A DNA stretch of 64,000 nt from Bettongia penicillata ogilbyi (taxonomy: Eukaryota > Chordata > Mammalia > Diprotodontia > Potoroidae): NCBI GenBank assembly GCA_023548195.1, contig JAJHZJ010000220.1:1805279-1869278 (forward strand), given 5' to 3'. Below the pieces are notes generated by a model. The model was not told the DNA's origin. It searched no databases and saw only the letters and a list, made by a program, of their open reading frames with translations. A program made the translations under genes and the position numbers. This document shows, in pieces, positions 12,176 through 21,989 of the stretch; position 1 is the stretch's first letter, and the number at the start of each line of letters is the position of its first letter.

Positions 12176-12225
12176 AGATAGACAGATAGAGATAGATAGA
12201 TACATACATATATATGTATCTGAGA
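12176..12225 (+). repeat. GATA/TACA simple repeat
   Basis: Tetranucleotide units (gata, then taca and tata) directly follow the L1 3' end, a position where A-rich tails often evolve into microsatellites. Confidence 0.8.
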
Positions 12226-12330
12226 AAAAATAAATCATGAGAGTGAGGAAAGAAAGAAACATTTCTCTTCTGGTTGTTTATGTATTCGTCTGATTTCTTC
12301 TTCTTTATCCTTTGCTAATCATAATCAGAG

Positions 12331-12562
12331 ACAGGTAAGTGGTACAGGGGATAGAACATTGGGCTTGAAATCAGGAAGATTCATTTTCCTGAGTTCAAAT
12401 ATGGCCTCACAGTCTGTGCGACCTGGGAAAATTTACTGAGCACTGTTTGCCTCAATTTCCTCATCTTTAAAATGACTTGGAGAAGAAAATGGCAAACCAC
12501 TCCAGTTTCTGCCATGAAAAACCATAATGGCATAACAGAGTCAGACATGACTCAACAGTAAT
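12331..12562 (+). repeat. Marsupial SINE, near full length
   Basis: Head 'acaggtaagtggtacaggg', then 'gagttcaaatatggcctca', 'ctcaatttcctcatcttta' and 'aatggcaaaccactccagtt', ending 'gtcagacatgactcaacag'. Same family as 9388-9635. Confidence 0.85.
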
Positions 12563-12609
12563 TATTATCCATGTCCCTTTCCTTGTGTGCATGTGTACCC
12601 TAGGACTGT

Positions 12610-12880
12610 CTCAAATGGCAGTCATTTTTTTCTCTATTTCTTCCTCATCTTCCTTTTCTTCTTCCTTCATATCTTTCTTCTTTCATTTTGTTCCTCTCCT
12701 TCATTTCCTTTTTTTTCAATTACTTGTTTCTTCCTACTCTTCTTCACCCTCTTCCCTTCATCATTCCTTTTACCCCTCTTTTTTTTGCTCTTCCCCCCTC
12801 CTTTTCTTTCTTCTCCTATTTTTCTCATTCTTTTCCCTCTCCACCTTATTTTCCTCTACATTATCATCTACTTTACTTTT
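12610..12880 (+). repeat. Pyrimidine-rich low-complexity tract
   Basis: About 270 bp dominated by T and C on the plus strand (ttcc, tttct, ccct units). It creates overlapping open frames of about 100-132 codons (12585-13014) rich in Ser, Phe and Leu. These are an effect of composition, not genes. Confidence 0.8.
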
Positions 12881-13267
12881 CAGGTAGAGTATTCAGTAGT
12901 CATCTTAGTCAATACCTGCAAAAGAGAGTTCATTATTTTTTTCACTCAAAACCACCCATTTCTAAAATTTTCTTGTTTCTATTGAGGGTATCAGTATGCC
13001 TCCAAGCACAATGATTCAGTACTCAAACCGTACTCAAGCTGAACTCTTCTTTAAAATTTTATTGATCTGATTCTGAACTTATAAAATAAAAAAAAAAAAC
13101 ATTTCTATAATGTGTAAGAAAGGAGAAAAATATGATTATACATGGAACTGCAAATTTATTATGAGGAACTTACTATTTCTTTTAAATGCATAAAAAAGTT
13201 GTCATCTAACTTTTTAATTAGTCTTCCCCAATATCAGAGATAGCTGCCACCAAGCACAAATACATAT

Positions 13268-13390
13268 GTACACACACACACACACACACACAAAAGCCAT
13301 TTGATATATACATATATACAGATATATATATATATATATATATGCACATATATACGTACATATGTATGTACGCATATATGTATATAAAAC
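13268..13390 (+). repeat. (CA)n followed by (TA)n microsatellite
   Basis: A CA run at about 13269-13292 is followed, after a short gap, by TATA and TATG units to about 13385. The TA block could extrude as a cruciform. Confidence 0.9.
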
Positions 13391-13599
13391 CTTTCTATTT
13401 ATCAATCGTTTCTCCAAATGCAGATATGCATATAGCATCTTCCTTCATCTATCCTTTGTATTTAATTTAGGCATTTGTAATAGTCTAAATGACTTACTCA
13501 AAGTTGTTCTTAAAACAATATTGTTGTTACTGTATACTGTATACAACATTCTTGGTTCTGTTCATTTCATTCTTCATTACATAGTGCAAATGTAGCCAT

Positions 13600-14273
13600 A
13601 TTTTTTACTGTTATCATCAACTCTTCACTCTCTCACAAAACACATATCCAATCAACTGAAAAATCTTGCCATTCCTTTCTCCACATTATCTTTCATAATT
13701 ATCCCTTCCTTTTTACTCACATAACCACCACCTCATTCAGGCCTTTATCACCTTTGCATGGATTATTTCAATGGCCTTTTAAACAGTGTCCTTCCTCAAG
13801 TTTCTCCTAATGCTGATCCATCTTCCAAAGCACTGCCAAATACATTTTCCTAAAGTTCATATTTGACCATGTAAACTATATATTCAATAAAGGTGAGTAA
13901 CTCTCTTTATTTCTAGGGTGAAATGGAAATTAATTTCTTTGGGAATTTTAAGCCCTTCCTAAGTTGACAAACTTCTCTGTTTCTAGTCATCTTAGACATC
14001 ACTGCTTTTGAACTGTAAGGTCTAGTTATAGTGGCCCACTTGTTCAACACAATATGCAATCTTACATCTCCATGCTTTTTCTTTGGCTGTGGAGAAGGCT
14101 TCCCCTCTTCCCCTTTGTCTCATAGAATCCTTGTCTTCTTTCAATATTTTGCTTAAATACTTATCTTTCCCAGTCTTTTAATGACTATTAACAACTTTCC
14201 CTTTGTGACTGTTCTCTATTTTTTTATGTCTATTTGTTTATATGCTGGTTCCTTCAACAAAATATTCCCTTAT
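13600..14273 (+). repeat. L2 LINE 3' region
   Basis: The order 'cctcattcaggcctttatca', 'gcatggattatttcaatgg', 'atgctgatccatcttccaa', 'tttgaccatgtaaactata', 'tttggctgtggagaaggct' and 'tattttgcttaaatac' follows the conserved 3' region of an L2 element. It stops at the target site of the L1-like element at 14290. No frame is open. Confidence 0.65.
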
Positions 14274-14289
14274 AAAAAGAATTTTTTTA
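14274..14289 (+). repeat. Left target-site duplication of ORF1-only element
   Basis: AAAAAGAATTTTTTTA here and AAAAAGAATCTTTTAA at 17486-17501 match at 14 of 16 positions and bracket the element at 14290-17485, as expected after L1-type insertion at an A/T-rich site. Confidence 0.75.
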
Positions 14290-14296
14290 GAGAGGC

Positions 14297-14307
14297 CAAG
14301 ATGGCGG
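14297..14307 (+). promoter_or_regulatory. YY1-type site at the L1 start
   Basis: CAAGATGGCGG near the first bases of the element matches the YY1 site found at the start of many mammalian L1 5' untranslated regions, where it helps fix the transcription start. Function in this old copy is not implied. Confidence 0.6.
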
Positions 14308-14540
14308 AGTAGAAAGGTGTTTAGCTCTTACCCCACAGCCCAGAAAATACAGTAAAGAAGAACTCGCAACAAATTCTAGAGCTGCAGAAGCCACAGAACA
14401 ATGGAGTGGAGGATATGTCTGTTCCAGAGACACCTGAGAAACTGACGGGAAATGTCTGTTGTGCACTGGACATGGAACAGAGCCCAGCCCTGCCTTGGTC
14501 ATGTGGCACCAAGAGGAAGAGATCAGAGTAAGCTTCAAGG

Positions 14541-15560
14541 ATGGAATCTCCAGCAGCACAGGTCCTTCAACCAACAGGCACCAAAGGGGAAAAAAAAAAT
14601 AAGACCATAGAAGGTTACTTTCTTGGGAAACAGGTGTCTCACCCCATCCTTTTGGATGAGGAAGAACAAGGCATACTGTCAGAGGAAGTCAAGGCCTCTG
14701 CCTCCAAAGGGAACTTAAAATGGGCTCAGGCAATAGAAGACCTTAAAAAACAAGTTAGCAGCTTACTAAAGGAGAACCAAAAAAAAATGCTTAGGAAAAT
14801 AACAGTTTTAAAAAGAGGTTAACTCAATTGGAAAAAGAGGTCCAAAAAGTCAACGAGGAGAAAAAGGTTTAAAAAGCAGAATTAGCCAAATGGAGGAGAA
14901 GATTCAAAAGCTCACTGAACAAGATAATTCATTGAAAGAGAGAACTGAGTTCAGGGAAATGAATGAGTTAAACCAAAAAGTTTGTAAACTAAACCACAAT
15001 TTTGAAAAATAACAGAAGATAATGTGAAACAACTCATTGGAAAAGCAACTGACCTGGAAAATAGATCCAGGAGAAATAATTTTAAAATTATTGGACTACT
15101 TGAAAGCCATGATCAAAAAAAGAGCTTAGACATTATATTCCATGAAATTATCAAGGAAAACTGCCCTCATGTTATAGAATCAGAAGGCAAAATGGATATT
15201 GAAAGAATTCATCGATCACCTCCTGAAAGAAATCCAGAGAAACTCCTAGGAATATTGTGGCCAAATTTCAGAGTTCTCAGATAAAGGAGAAAATACTTTA
15301 AGCAGCTAGAAAGAAACAATTTGAATACTGTGGAAACACAGTCAGAATAACACAGGATCTGGCAGTTTCAACATTAAGGGATTGAAGGGCTTGGAGTGGG
15401 ATATTTCAGAAGTCACAGGAACTGGGATTGAAGTCAAGAATCACCTACCCAGCAAGTCTGAATATAATACTTCAAGGGAAAAAATAGTCATTCAGTGATA
15501 TAGTCAAATTTGAAGATTTCATGTTGAGGAAAAGACCAGATCTGTATTTAAAAATTTGAG
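14541..15560 (+). pseudogene. L1 ORF1 pseudogene (copy A)
   Basis: ORF1 encodes the L1 RNA-binding chaperone that coats element RNA. Here the frame is split. A 93-codon piece (14541-14822) holds an acidic N-terminal segment and the beginning of a coiled coil (DLKKQVSSLLKENQKK). After stops and frameshifts, an 86-codon piece (15024-15284) covers the end of the coiled coil and the RNA-recognition-like domain. It keeps the DIIFHEIIKEN and ERIHRSPPERNPEK motifs. Remnants of the C-terminal domain continue to about 15560 ('gcagctagaaagaaacaatt', 'atcacctacccagcaagt'). The multiple stops show it is not functional. The start at 14541 fits the ATG after the short 5' leader. Confidence 0.85.
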
Positions 15561-15717
15561 TTCCCAAGACAAGAATCAAGAGAAGCATGTAAAGGTAAAC
15601 AGAAAAGTAAAATCATAATAGACTCTCTAAAGCTGAACTGTTTACATTACTACATGGAAAGAAAATATTTTTAACTCTTGAATCTTTTCTCAGTATTTGG
15701 GTAGTTGGAGAGATTGT

Positions 15718-15750
<33 letters not shown>

Positions 15751-15770
15751 AAATAAAAATAAAATAAAAT
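15718..15770 (+). repeat. (CA)n then A-rich tract inside copy A
   Basis: About 16 CA units followed by AAAT/AAAAT units, about 160 bp after the end of ORF1. Copy B has a CA tract (GT on the plus strand, 62698-62766) at the matching place. Confidence 0.9.
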
Positions 15771-17485
15771 AAAAATTAAGGGGTGAAGGAGGAAAATTCT
15801 GGGAAGAGAAAGGGAGTAATGGAATGAGTCAGGCTATAACTCATAATAAAATAAGAAAAATCTTTTTCAATGGAGGAGATAAGGTAGAAGGGGAGAAGGG
15901 GAGAAATAAAGTTACTCTCCCCCCATGTAGCTGAAGGAGGGAATAATATGCTCACTAAATTTGATATGAAAATTTATAGACACCACAGGAAAGTAGGAGA
16001 GGTAGTGACAAGTGGAGTGAGAGGAATGTTAGAAAGGAGGACAAATGGGAGAAGGGAGTCACTAGAAATAAACACTTTTGAGAAGGGACAAGGTCAATTG
16101 TAAGGGGGAAAATAAAGGGGGATAGGATAGGCCAGAGGGCAATATAATTAGTATTAACCAACATGATTACTATGGAAGTCTTTTGCAAAACAACACATAT
16201 TTAATCTGTATTGAATTGCTTGCCTTCCCAGTAGGGCTGGAGAGGGAGGGGGGGAGGGAGAGAAGTTGGAATTCAAAGTATTAGAAATGAATGGTGAAAA
16301 GTTTTATTGCATATAATCAGGAAATAAGAAATACAGGGATAGGAGTATGGAAATTTATCTTGCCCTGCTTAAAAAGAGAGAAGATGGGGATAGGAGAGGG
16401 GTGGGGTGTGATGGAGGGGAGGGTACATTGAGGGAAGGAGTAATCAGAATGCAAGGTATTAGGAAGTGGGGGTAGGAGAGTGTTGGGGAGAAAAATTGGA
16501 CACGTTACAAAGTGAGGTAAAAGCAATTAGTATTAAAACAACAGACTGAATTAATTACTGAAAATAAATCAATGACATCTTTAGTTTGGAGAAAAGAATT
16601 TCAGTCTAAATTTCCTAGAGGAAGGTAACTTTGGGTAAAATGTGGCATTGATGGAAAAGTCAAGGTTTTAATGGTAAACTAGATTTTATGATTTCCATTT
16701 AATCAGGAACTAGAACATGTATAGAAAGGCATGTAAGTCACTTAAGACTTGCCTCAAAAGATGTTCCTTAGCCAAAGTGAAAGTATAATCATATTTGAAA
16801 CCTGGTTATTGGAACTTAACATTTTGGACTATTAAGTGACTGTTCTTCTGAGTCTAATTCAGGTATGGTTAGCAAAAAAGGTGATCTGAGCCTCCAATCC
16901 ATGATGCCAGTAAGCTGATGAGATGCTGGTATAGACTGCATAGGTGATCTCAAGGGAAGGGTGGGAGAGCGGCTGTTCAGCATGGATTGAGGTGGCATTC
17001 TCCTGACTCAGTTTCCCCACTGGCACCTGGCATACTTTAAGCCTGACTGAATGCAAGTGGATAATCTAATCTTGCCTGGAATTGACATGAAGTTGGGGAA
17101 ATATTGTATCCCTTCAATGTCTTTACTATTGGTGGCAATTCCCTATAGTCAAAAGGTTTATAAGCTTAATACCAGATCTATGCAATTATAGATTATGGGT
17201 AGGGGAACATCCAAGATTGTCTAAAATTAAGCTATTAGGCATAGGACTTTAGACCAACAACAAGTTAGGGTCCTTTAATTCTTTGTAATGCTGTGGAGAC
17301 AATTAGGTCAAGAGCTTGTGAAGTTAGTAACATAAATATTATTTGCGTATCAATTGGTTAATGTTTAAAAAAAATTTTTTCTTATGCTTTAAAAAGAAGT
17401 ATCACCTGACCTGTTTTATATGTTACAAACTGTGTTAAAAAATAAATAAAAATAAAAAATAAAAACCAAAATAAAAAAGAGGGAA

Positions 17486-17501
17486 AAAAAGAATCTTTTA
17501 A
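17486..17501 (+). repeat. Right target-site duplication of copy A
   Basis: AAAAAGAATCTTTTAA pairs with 14274-14289 (14 of 16 bases identical). Confidence 0.7.
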
Positions 17502-17574
17502 AATATATTTTCCAAAATATATAAATAAAATATATAAAGTAAAATATATTTTCCAAGTTTTCCCAAAATTTGGA

Positions 17575-17860
17575 ACAGACTATCACATTTGTTGACTGAA
17601 GTCTTTGTTCTCTCTAATCCACTATGTATATTTCTGCAAAATTTTTATACATAAAACTGATATAATCATGTCTCCCCTCTACTCTGAACATCCTCCACAA
17701 TTTGGTTATAATCCACCTTTCCAAGCTTGCTACACATTGTTCTGCTTCACACAATCTTATTTATGTAACTGGCAAGCTGGTCTACTTCCTGTTCTTCATA
17801 TGTGATATTCCACTTTATGTGATTTTGCACAGGCTGTTGCACATGCCTAGAATTAATTAA
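17575..17860 (+). repeat. L2 LINE fragment
   Basis: The order 'aatcatgtctcccctctact', 'tacacattgttctgcttcac', 'caagctggtctacttcctgt' and 'gcacaggctgttgcacatgc' follows the L2 3' region. It may be the continuation of the L2 at 13600-14273, split by the insertion of copy A. Confidence 0.6.
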
Positions 17861-17864
17861 TCTT

Positions 17865-18005
17865 TCAATCAATAAGTAAGCATTTATTTAGTACCTCCTA
17901 TGTGCAAAAAGCACTTGGAATAAAAAGATAAAAATACAGCAGTCCCTGACTTCTAGGAACTTACATTGCCCCCCTCCCAGGGAAACAATACGTACAGTTA
18001 TTTAT
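17865..18005 (+). repeat. Long non-coding repeat family, 5' fragment
   Basis: 'caatcaataagtaagcattt', 'cctcctatgtgc', 'agtccctgacttctagga' and 'acttacattgcc' follow the first 140 bp of the family. Its start is 220 bp left of the longest copy, on the same strand. Confidence 0.6.
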
Positions 18006-18084
18006 ACTCGAAATATACAAAGATAAATCCAACAGACTTACAAATCTAAGGAGGCTCTATCCGCTGAAGGCATCAGGAAGCCAG

Positions 18085-19130
18085 TTAGTCAGACAATAAG
18101 CATTTTTTTTAAATCTCTTATGTGCCAGTCATTATGCCAAGGGCTGAGGATGTAAGGAAATGCAAAAGATATTCCCTGCTGTAGTGGAGCTCATGGTCTA
18201 GAGAGAGACATGTAAACAACGATGTACAGACAAAATATATACGAGATAAAGCAGAGATAATTAACAGAGGAAAGGAGCTAAAGTCAAGAATTATCAGCAA
18301 AAACGTTTCGTGTAACAAGTGGGGTTTTTAGCTGGGAGTTGAAATAAGCTAAGAAATTCAGGAGACATAGATGAAGATAAAGAGAAAAGGCATTTGAGGC
18401 ATGGGGCACAGTTAGTGAAAATGAACACAGTGGGGAAATGGAGTATCTTGTTGAAGGAACAGCGAGACCAAGGTAATTTGATCATAAAATACATGGGAGA
18501 TAGTAAGGTAAAAGACTATTGGAAAGGGAAAAGGGTGTTTGTTTCCAAAAGCTTTTAAATGCCAAACAGAGAATTTTATTTTCATTTGAAGAAGTGATAA
18601 GAAACCGCTGGAGTATATTGATTGGGGAAGGCAAAAGAGAGTTGATACAGCCAGATCTTTGCTTTAAGAAGATCACTTTGACAGTGAAGTGGAAGGGTAA
18701 CTGAAGTGGAGAGAGTTTTTAGTCAAGGAAACCAATCAGAAGCTACTGCAATAGTTCAGACATGAGGTGATAAGAGCCTGCACCAGGGTGCTGGTGGTAT
18801 CAAAAGGAGAGGAGGATATATGATAGATCCTAAACAGGTGAAATTGGCAGGTCTTGGCAGCATATTGAATTTTAGAAAGAAGATGAGAAAGAGAAGTCAA
18901 GGTTGATATCAAGATTGCGAGATTGAATCACTGGGAGAATGATGATTCTATTGACAATGATAAGGAAATTAAGAAAGAGAGAAAATTTGGGGAGAAAAGA
19001 TAGAGTTCAGTTTTATACATGTTGAGTTAGGAATGGTCTCATATAGGAGGTGGCATTTGAGTTGCGTCTAAGTGGAGCTAAGGGTTCTAAGAGGCACGAT
19101 TGAGAAGGGTATATGTTCAAAAACTGAGGG
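18085..19130 (+). repeat. Long non-coding repeat, longest copy in the window
   Basis: A stretch of about 1 kb that begins 'cagacaataagcattt' and 'tcttatgtgccagtcatt' and passes through 'gtggagctcatggtctagag', 'tatcttgttgaaggaacagc' and 'cttttaaatgccaaacagag'. It goes on through 'gaagatcactttgacagtg', 'ctactgcaatagttcagac' and 'gagcctgcaccagggtgctg', ending near 'tttatacatgttgagttagg'. The same ordered phrases occur in at least eight other places here. No long reading frame is present. I know the pattern as an abundant mammalian or marsupial interspersed repeat but cannot name the family or its class from sequence alone. Confidence 0.65.
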
Positions 19131-19134
19131 TAAA

Positions 19135-19260
19135 GTGGAAAGATTAATGGATTTTGAGTCAGAGAACCTTTATCAAATTAGAGTTGAAATTATGCTTTAG
19201 GCAAGTCATTTAATATATTTTGGCCTCATTTTCTTCAACTATAAGACAAATAGGTAAGAA
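19135..19260 (+). repeat. MIR-like SINE fragment
   Basis: 'attaatggattttgagtcag', 'gcaagtcatttaatatat' and 'ggcctcattttcttcaac' in order, a forward MIR-type or marsupial SINE remnant. Confidence 0.55.
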
Positions 19261-19429
19261 CAGAAGACCTTGAACTTTAATTCCATCTGTATTTCTGTTC
19301 CTGTAAAGTTTAGCCCAATCTCTATGAAATATCTTTCATATCTGGGTAGGAAAAAGATGGGTTCAATATTGCATACTTTAATATTAAAAAAGAAGGAGAT
19401 TGTAACAGGACCCTGAACTGGCACTAGTT

Positions 19430-20490
19430 TCAGGACCAGATGATGCATGGCAACATCATTGTTCATACAAATTTTCAGGGCAGAGAAGAGTACTTACAGT
19501 CGTCACAAGAGAGCTGGGGCCCTGGTCTCAGTTCAAGGACCTAGAGGAGTATTAGCGTTTGCAGATACAAGGGAGTAGAGGCCCTTCCTGGGTAAGGACC
19601 AGAATACACTCCAGGAGAGCAGTGACCACATCTCTCTAGGGATTACACCACCTTGGAATCATTAAAAAGTTACACATACCAAGAACTGGTTCTGAAAGCA
19701 GCACTATAAAATAATAATAATAACAAAATTTATCATTTTTTAAAGCCTGAAGATTAGGAGATTCTGCTTCCCCACACCCACAGGAGCAGAATCCAACTTC
19801 AACATAAAGCTCAAAGTCAAGAAATAGGTGAGAAAAAAGGGCAGACAATAATGACAGCAAAAGAACCTTGTCATAAAATATCTATTTTGGTGACAGGGAA
19901 GATCAAGACACAAACTCAGAAGGAGGCAAGAACATTAAAATAACTAAAAGTAAAAACTCTTAAAAAATGCAATTTGGATACCAGCCTAACAATAATTCCA
20001 GAAAGAGGTAAAGAAAGAGATGAGTGATAGAAGAAAAATTGGAAAAAGAAATGAGTGGAATGCAGTAAAATTAGGAAAATGAATTAACAACTTGATAAAA
20101 GAATACAAAATACTGAAGAAACTATAATCTTTACTTTAAAAAATCACCAAATGGAAAAAGAAGTACAAAGACTCATTGAAGAAAATAATTTCTTAAAAAT
20201 AGAAATGGGCAAATGGAAACTAATGACCTCACTAAAGACATCAAGAAATTATATGACAAAGTCAAAAGAATTTTTAAAATAGAAGAAAATGTGTAATATC
20301 TCATTGAAAAAAAATGACCTGGAAAATATATTGAGGTGAGAAAATTTAAGAATTATTGGCCTACCTTAAAGCCATGATCAAAACAGAAGAGTGTAGATAA
20401 ATATTTCAAGAAATTATACAGGAAAACTGCTCCAATATCTTAAAACCAGAAGGTAAAATAAAAATTGAAAGAACCAACTTCCTCTTCAAT
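19430..20490 (+). mobile_element. L1 5' end with decayed ORF1
   Basis: An older L1 than copy A. The 5' untranslated region occupies about 19430-19880. ORF1 remnants follow to 20490, with 'caccaaatggaaaaagaag', 'gaagaaaatgtgtaatatc' and 'aagccatgatcaaaac' recognisable in ORF1 order. Numerous stops break the frame. It ends abruptly against the CR1/L3 fragment at about 20515. Confidence 0.65.
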
Positions 20491-20514
20491 AATTGATAAC
20501 ATGACCAATGCAAT

Positions 20515-21490
20515 GAATGACATTTATTTATGATTAATCAGAAAATCTTGGAATCAGAAGAGTCTCTAAAAGTCATTTCATTAAATCTGATGTCATGTGC
20601 CCATTATTTCCGTAATATCCCTATCCAGTATGCCCCTCCAGTAAATTTATGTTGCAATTTCTCTAGTGAGAGGGAATTCATTACCTCAGAAAGTAGTTTA
20701 TTTCATTTTCATTATTAAAAAAGACTTTTTTCCATATTTATTAATTCCAAATCTATATCCCTGAACTGCTATACATCAGTTATAGCTTTCCCCATCAGAG
20801 CAATGTAAATCCAATTTTAACAGTTTTTTGTTGCTAGAGCTTTTTTGTTTTTGTTTTGCTTTGTATACATACGTACACACACACACATATATATGTATAT
20901 GTATATATATATAGATAGATAGATATATCTACATCTATTTATCTATCTATCTATCTATCTATCTATATATACATATATATGTCAAGTCAAAATATGTCTA
21001 CCTGACCTTTTTGGTAATTGTTAGCTCTCTTTTCTGGATCAATGAAGAAAATATTTGCCCTTCAGACATTTACAGAACACTTTTCTGTCCATCCCAAATC
21101 TCTTTGTCTCTGGGAAAAGTATCTCAAGTTCTTTCAAAAGACATTAGTCTATGACATAATACTGAATTCCTTCATCATCCTGATCATCTCCTCTGGATGC
21201 ATAGAAGTTTGTCAGTGTCTATCCTCAAAGGTGATGGTAACCAGGAATAAATTTAGTAATCAAAAATGCCATCTAACCATTGCGCCAGGCACATTGCTAT
21301 GTGATATCTAATTCTGAACATTTCCTATTAGCACAGCCTGAATGCCTTAGTTTTTGAGGCTCATGTCAAACTGTTAAAGCATTTTGAGTTTATATTTAGA
21401 TAAAACCTATATGTACGATTTCACTCCCAAATGAATGTTGTCAATCCGTGCCTTCCCCTTCTGAACTTTAGGAGATTTTTTTTCCAGCCT
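20515..21490 (-). repeat. CR1/L3 LINE 3' region, antisense
   Basis: Plus-strand order 'gagagggaattcattacctc', 'tatagctttccccatcagag', then after a microsatellite 'atcatcctgatcatctcctc', 'tctggatgcatagaagtttg' and 'gtcaaactgttaaagcattt'. This is the antisense of the conserved 3' end of CR1/L3 elements. A TA/GATA microsatellite (20863-20992) lies inside it. Confidence 0.6.
20863..20992 (+). repeat. (CA)n/(TA)n/(TCTA)n compound microsatellite
   Basis: CA units, then TATG/TA, GATA and finally CTAT units. It is internal to the CR1/L3 fragment. Confidence 0.9.
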
Positions 21491-21721
21491 AAGTAAAGAA
21501 TTTTACATTTATCTGTATTAAGTTGATTAGGGAAGGGCTGAACATATGTTGCTCTTAAAACAGAATATTATCATGCTATAAGAAATGGCTAAATTGAAGA
21601 ATGCAAAGAGATATGAGAAGAGGTATAGAAACTGAGACAGTGAAATAAACAAAATTAGAAATATAATATAAGCAATGACTATAACAATGTTAAGAAGAAC
21701 ACTGAAATAAACCCAGTTAAG

Positions 21722-21985
21722 GAACCTGCTGGTGCAGTGGGTAGAACAGCACTGGATCTGAAATTGGAACACTTGAATTCAAATCCAGCCTCACACATTT
21801 ACTAGTTGTGTGACCCTGGACAAGCCCTTTAACCTCTGTTTACCTCAGTTTCCTCAGCTGTAAAATGGAGATAATAAGAGCACCTAGCTCACACAGTTGT
21901 TATGAAAATCTAATGACATAATGCTGTACAAAGCACTTAGTGTAATGCCTGGCACATAGTAGCTACTCTACAAATTCTTAATCAT
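21722..21985 (+). repeat. MIR-type SINE, near full length
   Basis: Head 'gctggtgcagtgggtagaac', then 'gaattcaaatccagcctca', 'tgtgaccctggacaagcc', 'ctcagtttcctcagctgta', 'atggagataataagagcac' and 'cacagttgttatgaaaatc'. It ends 'tgcctggcacatagtagct'. Both the tRNA-derived head and the conserved core with its L2-like tail are present. Confidence 0.8.
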
Positions 21986-21989
21986 ACCC

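Larger units (their letters stand above)
14290..17485 (+). mobile_element. Complete ORF1-only L1-like element (HAL1-like), copy A
   Basis: An intact insertion of about 3.2 kb. It opens with an L1-type start (14290) and carries a short 5' untranslated region. ORF1 follows (about 14541-15560, broken), then about 1.9 kb of non-coding 3' sequence, ending in an A-rich tail (17432-17485). A 16-bp target duplication flanks it. No ORF2 sequence (endonuclease or reverse transcriptase) lies between ORF1 and the tail. A CA tract occurs about 160 bp after ORF1. From there to about 16600 the order matches copy B at 61838-64000 (minus). Both carry 'gattactatggaagtcttt', 'tattgaattgcttgcc', 'aggaaataagaaatac' or close variants. 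ORF1-only relatives of L1 (HAL1) are known in mammals, and calling this HAL1-like is inference from the layout. Such elements depend on the reverse transcriptase of L1 in trans. Confidence 0.7.

Noticed and set aside
12585..13014. Three overlapping plus-strand open frames of 100-132 codons
   Set aside because: They lie on a pyrimidine-rich low-complexity tract and are made of Ser, Phe and Leu. All three frames are open for the same compositional reason.
14287..14574. Minus-strand frames of 95 and 63 codons
   Set aside because: They are antisense to the 5' leader of the ORF1-only element.
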